Shown: positions 33,888 to 43,255 of the stretch, piece by piece
How positions within the stretch are numbered: position 1 is the first letter of the stretch
Layout: each line of letters begins with the position of its first letter
Notes under the pieces: generated by a model
Database searches by the model: none
Told to the model about the DNA's origin: nothing
What the model saw: only the letters and a program-made list of their open reading frames with translations
Position numbers and translations under genes: made by a program
Origin: Lathyrus oleraceus
Lineage: Eukaryota > Streptophyta > Magnoliopsida > Fabales > Fabaceae
Direction of reading: 5' to 3'
Length of the DNA stretch: 64,000 bases
NCBI RefSeq assembly: GCF_024323335.1
Contig: NC_066584.1
Coordinates: 235,581,494 to 235,645,493, forward strand

Positions 33888-34155
33888 CTAACTGATTACA
33901 ACAATCAAATTGATGTCGTCTCGACCGAACATCATTTCCCTAGCATCCTTATCAGTCTTCATTCGCATCCAACCAAAGATACTGTCAAGTCTCTCAATAC
34001 TTCTGATTTTTCCCCTTCTGGTATTTTCCCATCTAACCAACGAACCAGCTCCCTCTTCAGTTGATCGAACGTGTGATGTTCCAAAACAGCATCAGCATTT
34101 GAGGTTTGTCTCTCGCATAAATCACTTTTCCGTATCGGCGACAAACATCAAACAT
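33888..34155 (-). pseudogene. Small MULE-1 ORF antisense to the transposase end
   Basis: The minus ATG at 34,155 opens MFDVCRRYGKVIYARDKPQ. After a 1-bp loss the sense continues as FDQLKRELVRWLDGKIPEGE and, after another, as RLDSIFGWMRMKTDKDAREM and FGRDDINLI. A homologue at 40,000-40,268 in the second MULE preserves the same order with different lesions, so an intact protein of about 89 residues is the likely ancestor. I do not know its function. It resembles in size and place the small ORF at 17,547-18,840. Confidence 0.6.
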
Positions 34156-34209
34156 GATAGCCAAATGATTATATGAGATGTGGAACAATTACTCACACAA
34201 CGCATCTAT

Positions 34210-34470
34210 TTATAAGACAAAAAATGCATTTTAGGAGGAGTCTCCAATTAAATTGGTGACTCCTCTTAAAACCAACACAGGGGCGCCAATTGGATTGGTT
34301 ATGGCACCTGCCCTAGCCAATCCAATTGACGCCTCCATTCAAGTTTTAAGAAGAGTCTCCAATTGAATTGGCGACTCCTTCTAAAAGTGAGGTATTTTGG
34401 AAAAAAAATTGAAATCCGGGATATTTTGGGAATTTTCTTAAAAAAATTGGTTATTTTTGTAAAAAAACCC
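34210..34470 (-). repeat. MULE-1 right terminal inverted repeat
   Basis: Inverted match to 19,483-19,735, with the same hairpin series: GGAGGAGTC-CCAATT (from about 34,233), GGCGCCAATTGGATTGG paired with CCAATCCAATTGACGCC (34,282-34,334), then a GAGTC-CCAATT stem (34,353-34,378). Ends GTAAAAAAACCC before AAAAATTTG. Confidence 0.85.
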
Positions 34471-34735
34471 AAAAATTTGATTCAATTTATTTGTCAAAAA
34501 GACAGTTTTAAAATTTTAAAACTATGAAAAATAGGGGTGTCATTATAATCGGGGATGGCAAGTCAAATTCTGATAAAAAATAAACATTAGTCCTTGTCAA
34601 CTCTACTTTTAGGAAATTTTTCTTTTGTTAAAGAATAATTAATTTAAAAAATTTCCTCCATCTGTTAAACATCTGTTACAAAGATAAGAAAATATATAGA
34701 ACTGAATAATTGTTTAAATTTTCATCTTAAAAAAT
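34471..34735. repeat. Tandem duplication, second unit, right part
   Basis: Continues the unit interrupted by MULE-1; it matches 19,150-19,403 in the same orientation, including GGGATGGCAAGTCAAATTCTG. It begins with the right target duplication AAAAATTTG. Confidence 0.8.
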
Positions 34736-35307
34736 AATTTTTTTATACTCATTTCAAAAGATAGTTATCAATTATTTATATTTCGTAATCAAACACATTA
34801 ACTTCTAATTTTAAAAGACAGCACTGAAGATTAATCTTCAAATTATTGAAAATTCAAAATCACTTCTATAAGAGAAATGCTTCTGTGACACTAAATTTAT
34901 ACACTTACATCGTAATTGATATAGTGGATATATACTCTTCATTCTTTTTATAATTTTTAATTCCACTTTGATATATGAGCAACACAAAACAAGTGTATGT
35001 ATATGGTGTAATAAAATGGTGTAAACATAGCACAGTTAAACAAAAACAGAGGCACAGATGAGTCATGAAAATCCTGTAATTCTTTTTCTTATAATTCTTT
35101 CTTCCAAGGGAAAGAAATCAACTACTTTCCAGGTAAGAAATATTAGTGTGGTCTTAATTTCCATCCAAATTGTACATCCAAACAAAAATCTGTACACTGT
35201 TTACAGTATAAAAGGGGGGAAACACAGCAGCAAATCTACTGCGAGCATTCCTGTAATAAGATATGTGGTGTTATAATTAGCAAACGGAACGGAATGGTAC
35301 TTAACCA
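34736..35307. other. Intergenic region and 3' side of the host gene
   Basis: AT-rich, with no gene or element end recognised. The part nearest 35,307 should contain the 3' UTR of the minus-strand gene; no clear polyadenylation signal was chosen. Confidence 0.4.
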
Positions 35308-38300
35308 TCAATCAAGAAAGTATTTGGCCCCAACTTCTACTGATCCTGTAGCCACAGCTGCTTCGGCTATTTTAATCAACATTGCAGCCTTATAGGTTGC
35401 CAAATCTGCATTTTCAGCAAGAGCCTGAGCCCTTTTGCGTTTTTGAATGGCTATTTCCATGGATGCGTTTGCCGAGGCTTTAGCTTCTTTAAGCCTAAGC
35501 ATTGCATTCTCTTCCAAGGCCTCTTGTTCAGCTGCAAATGCTGAAAATCATACACAAGATGAGACAAACATTTAACAACAGACTCTTTCCAATTAATATT
35601 AATATAATCCATAAAAATTAAAAACTAATTATGAGCCCATATCGCATACAATGTTGGTATTTGAAGAATACAGAAATGCAATTACAAGATATAGGACAAA
35701 TTACATCAAATGAAATCAATAAAAAAAAGGAAATGTCCGAATATATTCAATTTTAAAAATTCAACTAATAATATTTGTAAGATGCTTGGACAAACTGGTC
35801 TTTATTCTAGTATTGTATTGCAAGATAAGGAGAAAAAAATAAAGACATTTATCCCCTCTGATACAGACAAAGATAAATAAAAACAGGTGCATCAAATTTC
35901 AACAGCAATCATATCAAATTATTCATCATTTTATCTGGTTGCACAAAAAGTATAAAATTACCTCTCGGCAGACTTGGCTGGTAGCTTCTGCCAAACTGAC
36001 CTGGCTGTCTCTTAAATGACCTCTTCTTTCGCAGCAAAGGCTTTGGAATAAGTGGTGCTCTCTTTGATTGATGATTCTGACAAATAACCACATCAACTAG
36101 ATTAGAGGGATGCAGTACAGTACTTAACAACAACACTACCACCTCAGATTATTAGTATGGGTATCAACCATACTAATCAATTGCAACAAGCCCCATCAAA
36201 CAACATAAACTGTGTAATTTCTGGTGTTGTGGCTGCTACAACACTGGAAATTACATCAAGTCGCAGGCACAACATTCAAAATACCTCAAAAATCTTTCGA
36301 CTACAACCAAAATGGCCTAGACACTTATTTTGGGTGAATTGGATTGGAATTCCATCCCTCTTTACGTTTGGAGAAAAGACTTGGAGAAATAAACACCACT
36401 CCTAGCTATAGTCCTCACTCTGGTTGAGATGAGAACCATGATCACAACATGACCTACTGTACGCCAGTGTTATTTCAAGATGTTTGTATTTGTTTGATTG
36501 AAAATATATATATATTCCATCATTGTGGATCACTAGTGGTTCTCATTTCAAGTAAAATCTAACATACGAGAAGAAACATAACTGTCACAAAGGAGCGCAA
36601 GGGACTATAAGATGCTTATTGAAAGTGAACTCAACTATGTTAGCAAAAACAAAGGCAAAGAGAAGCACAATATATTAAGCTTAGCTATAATACGTGTGGG
36701 TTTCCAAATTTCAAAATATTCCTACATGAAACATTGCTATTTTACCACACGTTCTAAACTAGTGATTATTATATGATTTCAGATTCAGATGGAAAAGACA
36801 ACCAAGAAACATTGTGCTGGGACATGGGAAGAGATAAAAACAAGATAATAAAACATTAATTAACATGCTTCATGCACATATTATGATAATTACATTATGA
36901 TAAATTTACCTGAAAAATCCTAATTAGCAAAGAGCGTTTTTGCTTCCGTTTTCTCATCCAATAGGTATATACAGCTTCTATAACTTCCTTGCTACCAAGA
37001 TCCTGACAGCTACTAACCGCAGATTTTACATCAAAGGAATCATCTGGATTACAATAGTAAACCTTCTCGAAAGCATCAATCATTAACTCAAAACTATCCT
37101 CTGAAACACATTCTTGCAACTCAATGTTGAGCTTGCTCAGCCATTCTTCATCATCAGTATCCATGTCATAATTTGCAGTCTTTCTTGCCATTGCTCTAGT
37201 TATCTCATCACCATGCACAGATATATAAGTAGCTGGTCTCTGAAAGATAAAATTGTTACTTTCAGCATAGGAAGTGACCCCATGCACGCCTGGTACTGGA
37301 ATAAATTTAGCAACAGGACCAGGGATATTTCGATCAAAACACTGCTTATAAAGGGCTTTAAATAAAGACCAGTCCCGGCGGTTGTTAAACTCCAGCTTCC
37401 AACCATTATCTAATGAGAACATTGTTGCATTGGTGAACCGGCTGGAAGACCAAGATGGCATCACTTTTTCGGCTTTGAAGGTGTACCTTGTTGATCCATC
37501 TCTCTTTACAGTGAGAAGCCATTCTCTTGAAGCAGACACCTCTAAAGTGACACCTGCTCCATCTTCCCTGTAACACCGGTCCGACTCTATAACCAATATG
37601 TTTGCAGAACAGAGAGAAGGCTCTACACTTTGTGTAGAATCTACTATGGCAGAACTTGCTTCTTTCAAGCTTCCAGCAGTATTCCTAATAGTTAAACTTC
37701 TCAGCCTCATGCTGGAGGTCGTACCAGACAACTGGCTATGGCTTCTTTTACCATCCACTAAATTTGAAGCAACTGCTTGATTACTTCTGCGTAAATTCAT
37801 AGTTAAAGGACTATTAGCTTTCCTTTTCCGGAGTGAACTCCTCCTCTTCTGAATGCCTCTAGAGCCCATAACACATCTAAACTGTCCATTACGACTACGG
37901 GCTTGCCTGGTTCCCTTGGCAGGGGAAGGTAAGGATAAACTGTCATTGATTTCAATAACATCAGGGATAACAGTTTCACTCTCGGAAGGTTCTCTTTCAA
38001 CGGTATCAAACGAAATCTGTAGTTTATCATTGTATTCTGGGAAATCAATTACCTCCAAACCATCCCCATCTTCACTATGTGCATTTATTGGACTATTTAC
38101 AATAAAAAACGACCTAAAGAGAAAAGCTAAAAGCATTGCAGAATGCAGATACTCAAAATAAATAGGAACAGCAGAAAAGTCTACAGAGACCAATGGAATA
38201 AACTGTGTGATCCCAAAAAAACGGCAGATTCCAGTGCTGGCAGGAGGAGAACCCTGTATGTTGTTTAAAAAATATATCAAATAAGATCATGTAACAGTGA

Positions 38301-38979
38301 CACTGTATGAATTTTTCTCAAATTAAGGAGTAATAATAAGTAAATTCAATTCAATAAATATAATTTATAAAGTACAGATAGATAAATAAGAAGGGGAAAT
38401 GCAGATGGACAATATAAGAAAAAAATATACCTGCAGAAACTTTACACCCTGCGAATCAAAGGCAGCATGAATCGGTTCAGACATAAAAAAGGCCAAAAGC
38501 TCAGGTAATGTAACTGTGACCCTTTTCATGTACCGCAACACAGAGACCAACAAAGACGAAAATCTACCATTTTTTCTAGCATGGTGCTTCACAACAACAG
38601 AAAGCACACTGCCCACACCACTCTCAACCGTTTCTTCTCTTTTCTTTTTATAAAGTTCCAATCTTGAAGAACGGGCCGTCCTTCTCCGCTTTCTACTATA
38701 CACAATACCATACATCCTATCAACCTTGTCACCATTTCGAACCCTCTTGACTTTTCTTACCGCCCTTTCGCTTTCATCAGTCTTTGGGGGCACAGCCGTT
38801 TCCTTAGATGGAAGCGGCTGCTTTGGACAATCGTCTCCTACGTTCCCTCTCTTGGTATTTTCTTCGACTGATTGTTCAGGAAATAACCGTCTACCGGACC
38901 GGAGAACCCGACCCGAGTCGGATCCCTTCATGACTACTCCGAATGCTCTAGTAGACCGCTTCATACCTGCCGCCGGCAT
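35308..38979 (-). CDS. Enhancer of polycomb-related (EPCR/EPL1-domain) protein
   Basis: Four exons on the minus strand: 38,979-38,431, 38,253-36,910, 36,076-35,962 and 35,540-35,308, all with GT-AG introns, giving 746 residues. The start MPAAGMKRSTRAFG is the first ATG in frame. The N-terminus (residues 1-130) is basic, with nuclear-signal-like SRKRRRTARS. Residues about 170-240 form a conserved hydrophobic block (GVKFLQ, GICRFFGITQFIPLVSVDFS), and residues about 485-632 form the EPL1-type region (ITRAMARKTANYDMDTDDEEW). The C-terminus is a predicted long helix rich in Ala, Glu and Lys. Size and layout match the Arabidopsis Enhancer of polycomb-like factors. Arabidopsis EPCR1/EPCR2 belong to the nuclear PEAT complex (PWWP, EPCR, ARID, TRB), which affects histone acetylation and silencing. 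No lesions are seen. Which EPCR paralogue it is remains open. Confidence 0.85.
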
Positions 38980-39305
38980 TGCCGTACGGTTCTTTTTGAG
39001 AAATTGAGTGGAAGCACAAAAACTGAGGCGAAGAAAACCGGAATCGAACCGGGTTAACCTTTTCTATTTCTCACATAGAATCAAGAATCATCGTTACTCT
39101 GAACGACGATCGCGTCGAGTATAAAAGAAACATACATAAAAATTTAAAAAGAGGAATCGGGTGAATAGTGAGATAAAAAGATTATAAAAATCGAACCTTA
39201 GACGAAGAGAAAGACGATAAATTGGAAGCAAAGCGCAAAGAGTGAGATCGGAGGGGAAAGAACGTGCGATGAAGATTGAGAGAGAGATTCAGTGTTTTGG
39301 CTTAC

Positions 39306-39313
39306 TAGGGTTT
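39306..39313 (-). promoter_or_regulatory. Telo-box in the 5' region of the EPCR-like gene
   Basis: AAACCCTAG on the minus strand, about 330 bp before the ATG and next to CT-rich leader-like sequence (39,260-39,305). AAACCCTA telo-boxes are common near plant transcription starts and are bound by TRB proteins. A 5' UTR intron is possible (AAG|GTTCG at about 39,196) but not proven. Confidence 0.5.
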
Positions 39314-39694
39314 ATGATGAAAAAACTGCAGATTGACAGAGAAAAAGGAGAGAGAGTGTTTTGAGTTTTTCAGTAGAGAGAGAAAGTGGAGGGAGGCGTC
39401 GGATTGAAAAGGTGGACGGTTAGGATTTGTTGAGCGCGCAATCCAAAGGGTCGTTCTTTGTTCCAAAAGAAAAGAGCGTTTTTCTTGTTTCCCAAGACAG
39501 CGTAAAGAAAGAAGAGGGAGAGTGGGAGTCGATATCTTTAGGACACGTAATAGCGGCTAAAGGTTGGTTAGTGGAAAGACAGGTCTAGCCTTTAAATATT
39601 CCATTCCATACCCTATTCAATGATGGATTTTTTTTAGAGGACTAAGTAATAAAATAGAGTAATGATATTGTACACTAATATCTTTAAAAAATTT
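39314..39694. other. Upstream region of the EPCR-like gene
   Basis: Contains purine-rich GAGAGAGAAAG runs (CT-rich on the gene strand) to about 39,530, then ordinary AT-rich sequence up to the second MULE. No other gene seen. Confidence 0.45.
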
Positions 39695-39999
39695 ACTCAA
39701 ATACTTTTTTTTTAATATAAAATAACTTATTTTTATAAAAAAAATCCAAATTATCCCATTTAAAAAAAAGTAAGGCATAGGCGTCAGACCAGTTGACGTC
39801 TACCCTTAAATTTTAAGTAGAGGCGTCAATTGGATTGGCTACAGTACACGGTGCTGTCAATCCAATTGGCGCCCATGTGTTATTTATAAGAAGAGGCGTC
39901 AATTGGTCGGGCGCCTCCGTGTAATTTGAAATTGTTTGGTTATAAATAAATATGTTGTGTGATTTATTTTTTCACATCTCATTTCGCCATATTGCAAAC

Positions 40000-40268
40000 A
40001 TGTTTGGTGTTTGTCGTCGCTATCAAAAAGTGATTTATTCGAGAGATAAGTCTCCGATGTTGATGCTCTTCTGGAACATCTATAGTTTCGATCAACTGAA
40101 GAGGGAGTTGGTTTGTTGGTTAGATGGAAAAATACCATAAGAGAAAAAATTAGAAGTATTGAGAGACTCGATAGTATATTTGGTTGGATGCGAGTCAAAA
40201 CTGATAAGGATGTTAGGAAAATGATGTTTGGACGAGATGACATCAGTTTGATTGTTTTAATCAGTTAA
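40000..40268 (+). pseudogene. Small MULE-2 ORF, homologue of the MULE-1 antisense ORF
   Basis: Starts MFGVCRRYQKVIYSRDKSPM and continues in one frame to FDQLKRELVCWLDGKIP, where TAA replaces a codon. After a frame change it reads RLDSIFGWMRVKTDKDVRKM and FGRDDISLI. The join at WNI-FDQLK is in frame here but not in MULE-1, so the two copies complement each other in showing the ancestral frame. Function unknown. Confidence 0.6.
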
Positions 40269-40715
40269 AAATATTTTATTTTAAGTTTTCTTATGTTGTA
40301 GTGATGTTTGTTGTTAACCTGGTTGTAACAAAAAGATAATGATATATAAAAATCCAAGATTATAAAAATTGAAAGGAGATATTATCTTATGATGCAGATG
40401 TTGCTCCTAGACTGAGACAGTTGTTCTTATTGTGTCCTGGTTGACGATATATACTACATAGTCTTATCATTTTATTAGTCATGTCCATTTCTGTTCTAAT
40501 ACCTGTGTTGTTTGACCGTCATTTTTTCTTTCTTCGCATCTCATCATTGTGTCAAACTATGTCACCTTCATATGGAGGTCAGTATTCCTCCATTGGTAGC
40601 ACTGAGAAGTTTTTGTTATACACATTCATGGCGGTAATGGCCTTGTAAACATCAGATAGATGGTTGTAAGCGTCCTGGCGAGTATGTGTGCATGTCGCAA
40701 TGACATGGGAGCAAG

Positions 40716-42439
40716 TGTTGGTGTAAGCCCTAGAGGCCAATACTTTTGGTACTTGTATCGAATTATTTATTAATAATAAAAGGCATTTTCTTTATTATGG
40801 TTGTTTAATAAAGTCCCTGGAATTAGGGGTGGCAAACGGGCATGCCCGCCCCGTTTAGGCCCACCCCGCAAAAGCCCACAAAAAAATGGGGCGGGGCGGG
40901 GCGGTCATAGTTGAGGATGCGGGCCTAAAACTTAGACCCGCCCCGCAAAAAAGTGAGGGCAGGGCGGGGAAAGCCCGCGGGCACTGCACTCTTTAAGCCT
41001 AAATATGCAAAAATATATGTAAATACACGTGCCCGCAAAAGCCCGCGAAAAAAACGGGGCGGGGCGGGGCGGACACATTTGAGGGTGAGGGCCTAAATCC
41101 TTGGCCCGCCCCGCATAAAAGTGCGGGCAAAACGGGCTTTCCCCGCGGGTCGAGCCCGTTTTGCCACCCCTACCTGGAATAGATAGTCCGTTTAATGTAT
41201 CAAGTATGACTTAATCATGAGATCACATTAAACATAAGGACACTATTCTTAAAGTATTTGTAGTCGAGCTTTATTGTGAAGTGGGATAACATTAAAGCAT
41301 TAAGACTATTATGTTTGTAGACTGATGATCACATCTCATGGATCATGGATAAAGAGTTATCAAGTCTTAAACATAGGTATGAAAATTAAGAGTAATATTT
41401 ATACCGGATTGACCCGCTATGAGAATACTATATAGAAAATTATGCAAAGTGTCATAAGTTATTCTCATGGTGATAATGGTGTATACCACTCTTCGACCTG
41501 AAACCACTATGGACCCTAGATGTAGAGTCGAGTGCTTTATTGTTGATCCAACATTGTCCGTAACTGGATAACCATAAAGACAGTTGATGGGTACTCCACG
41601 AAGCATGCTGAGGGACATGAGTGGCCTAGATGGAATTTGCCCATCCTGTGTAACAGGATAAATGTATATGGGCCCAATATTGAACTGGACAAGGATGACA
41701 CGATCTATACCTTGTGTTCAATATAGACATAAGGGCAAAAGGGTAATTATACACATAATTATTATCACAGGAGGTTTTGTCAGATCACATGACATTTTCG
41801 TGACTTGGGTAGCAGTGATGTGTTGTTAGATACCGCTCATTGTTTATTATGTTAAATGTGTGATTTAATATAACTGCCAACGTCGCGAAAACCTACAGGG
41901 TCACACATAAAGGACGGATTGATGAGAGATAGAGTAACTAAGGAACATCGTAAGCTACGGTGCACTTAAGTGGAATATGAAATATGGTAAGGTACCAAAT
42001 ACTTAAGTGATTTTGGGCATATTATAAGATATGGGCCAAAATACACTTAAGTGGGCTTTTTAGCTTGAAGCCCACACAAGTGGTTCTATAAATAGAACCC
42101 CTTGGATAGAAGCATTGTCACTCAGACTAAAACTCAAGTGAAGACTTGGAATTTCGTTTCCCTCTCTCTCTCTCACTCAAAGCCTTCATTCGTACCAGCT
42201 AGCACTGAGATTGAAGGAACCCGTTCGTGTGGACTGAGTAGAGACATTGTCATCGTTCAACGTTCGTGATCGCTCCGTGGATTTGTATCCAAAGTTTTGA
42301 TCGTTACAAGAGATCTGCACCAAAGGTTTGAATCGCCACAAGAGGTAACGATTTTATCACTGATCATGCCCATTCGTAAGGATCACTAAATGGAGAAAAT
42401 TTTAAATTCCGTTGTGCCTTGGATGGCAATTCTCCTTCA
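40716..42439 (+). mobile_element. Solo LTR of the Angela-like copia family
   Basis: Begins TGTTGGTGTAAGCCCTAGAGG and ends TTCTCCTTCA, flanked by GCAAG (40,711-40,715 and 42,440-42,444). No internal region, so it is a solo LTR formed by recombination between two LTRs. It has TATAAATA at 42,087-42,094. Its hairpin/CTTAAG array (about 41,945-42,053) has a shorter series than that of the full element. It contains the MITE at 40,824-41,172. Confidence 0.92.
40824..41172. mobile_element. hAT-type MITE inside the solo copia LTR
   Basis: 349 bp with tips TAGGGGTGGCAAACGGGC and, reverse-complemented, TAGGGGTGGCAAAACGGGC, flanked by an exact 8-bp duplication CCTGGAAT (40,816-40,823 and 41,173-41,180). 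The interior is GC-rich with GGGGCGGGGCGG and GCCCGC runs; no ORF. It is absent from the other copia LTR copies, so it inserted after this LTR. Confidence 0.92.
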
Positions 42440-42583
42440 GCAAGGAATACGGAAGGCCTGGAACTTTCCACAATCACACCAACTTCTGTTTAGTTTAACA
42501 GCATAGGATAAATTTGGCGTCCCCTCATTGTGTTTCATTATTTCCTGTACACTGAAATTTTGCCCATGACGGATAAAGACTAT

Positions 42584-42650
42584 TGTCATACCCCAAATTT
42601 GTTTTGGACTGTGTGGAGCTTTCATAAGTGTTTATAACTTTAAAAGCATG
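42584..42650 (+). repeat. First 67 bp of another LTR (element 3), split by the Ogre
   Basis: Starts TGTCATACCCCAAATTTG, like but distinct from the Ogre LTR start, and runs to GCATG, where the complete Ogre inserted. Its continuation is at 59,206 onward. Confidence 0.7.
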
Positions 42651-43024
42651 TGTCATACCCCAAAATTTGCCCATTAATATTTCAAGACATTTTTCAGGGC
42701 ACTCCGACTCATTTTTATGACACTGATCTTAAAGGAACGAAGGCCCAGCTCACGAATGACCCAAACTGGCCTGTTCGCTACACGCTCGCCTAGTGATAAC
42801 ATGAAATTATATCATATTTTAGGACTTAATTCAATTAAATTTTATCATTATTTATTTCAGTTCACTTTATGTTGTTAGATATTACGCGGTATTTTCTTCC
42901 TATTTGTCTCAGGTGGCTTATTTGGAAGCACAAGTAAAAATGGAGGAAAAGAGGTGCAAAAAGGAGAGAAAGCGAACCAAATAGCAAAGCCCAGCCCAAA
43001 GCGCAAGACACAAATGTTGTGCTT

Positions 43025-43107
43025 GTGACGGACGTCACAGAGGGCGTGACGAGCGTCACGCAAAACAGCCTTGTGACGGACGTCACACATGGTGTGACGA
43101 GCGTCAC
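43025..43107 (+). promoter_or_regulatory. Four GTGACG-NN-CGTCAC palindromes upstream of the Ogre TATA box
   Basis: GTGACGGACGTCAC (43,025), GTGACGAGCGTCAC (43,046), GTGACGGACGTCAC (43,073) and GTGACGAGCGTCAC (43,094) alternate in two spacer forms. They lie 140-225 bp before TATAAATA, where enhancers are expected. All four are also in the 3' LTR (57,000-57,083). Confidence 0.65.
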
Positions 43108-43247
43108 ACCACTCCCCTACTTTTTGGGCGCAAGTAACGCCTCAGAGACTTGAAGAGACGTTGAGGAGTGTTGGGCCCTATATCCACGCCATGAAATTAG
43201 CCACGTTAAAGACCTCTTGGCAGCAAGTAGTTACTTAATGGTACCAA

Positions 43248-43255
43248 TATAAATA
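43248..43255 (+). promoter_or_regulatory. TATA box of the Ogre 5' LTR
   Basis: TATAAATA, followed about 20 bp later by a G run, in the expected initiation area. Same at 57,223-57,230 in the 3' LTR. Confidence 0.7.

Larger units (their letters stand above)
19483..34470. mobile_element. MULE-1: Mutator-like element with PMD gene and transposase
   Basis: The ends are GTTCTTTTACAAAAATAACC and, reverse-complemented at the right, GGGTTTTTTTACAAAAATAACC. Similarity continues inward for about 250 bp (left 19,483-19,735, right 34,210-34,470). The flanking 9 bp are AAAAGTTTG and AAAAATTTG (8 of 9 match), fitting the 9-bp duplications of Mutator elements. Inside are a minus-strand PMD gene, a plus-strand transposase and a small minus-strand ORF. 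A copia element (22,451-31,130) interrupts it, so the MULE itself is about 6.3 kb. All three genes are broken. Confidence 0.85.
39695..42583 (-). mobile_element. MULE-2: truncated relative of MULE-1
   Basis: The left end (from about 39,695) resembles a MULE-1 terminal repeat: poly-T, AAAATAACTT, TCCAAATTATCCC, then the hairpin core GGCGTCAATTGGATTGGC and CAATCCAATTGGCGCC (39,821-39,873). The small ORF follows (40,000-40,268), then the transposase C-terminus on the minus strand (40,420-40,715, and 42,440-42,583 beyond the copia LTR). The rest of the transposase is missing because the LTR of another element begins at 42,584. No target duplication could be set, so the left end is approximate. 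Confidence 0.75.
40420..42583 (-). pseudogene. MULE-2 transposase remnant, split by a solo copia LTR
   Basis: Minus-strand pieces 42,583-42,445 (GQNFSVQEIMKHNEG, LNRSWCDCGKFQAFRIPC) and 40,715-40,420 (the SWIM finger continuation and zinc-knuckle region) align with residues near the C-terminus of the MULE-1 transposase. The copia solo LTR (40,716-42,439) sits in the SWIM region. The catalytic domain is absent. Confidence 0.8.

Noticed and set aside
35909..36405. Short plus- and minus-strand frames inside introns of the EPCR-like gene
   Set aside because: They lie in introns, apart from the 36,076-35,962 exon, and have no recognisable motifs.
39036..39060. tRNA-like T-arm (GGTTCGATTCC on the minus strand) upstream of the EPCR-like gene
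   Set aside because: Only the T-arm is present; no acceptor stem, D-arm or anticodon arm can be drawn around it. It is probably part of the 5' leader or its intron.
42862..43107. Minus-strand frames (repeated at 56,837-57,082) with DVRHK/VTSVT repeats
   Set aside because: They are made by the GTGACG-NN-CGTCAC palindromes inside the LTR, which is non-coding upstream of the TATA box.
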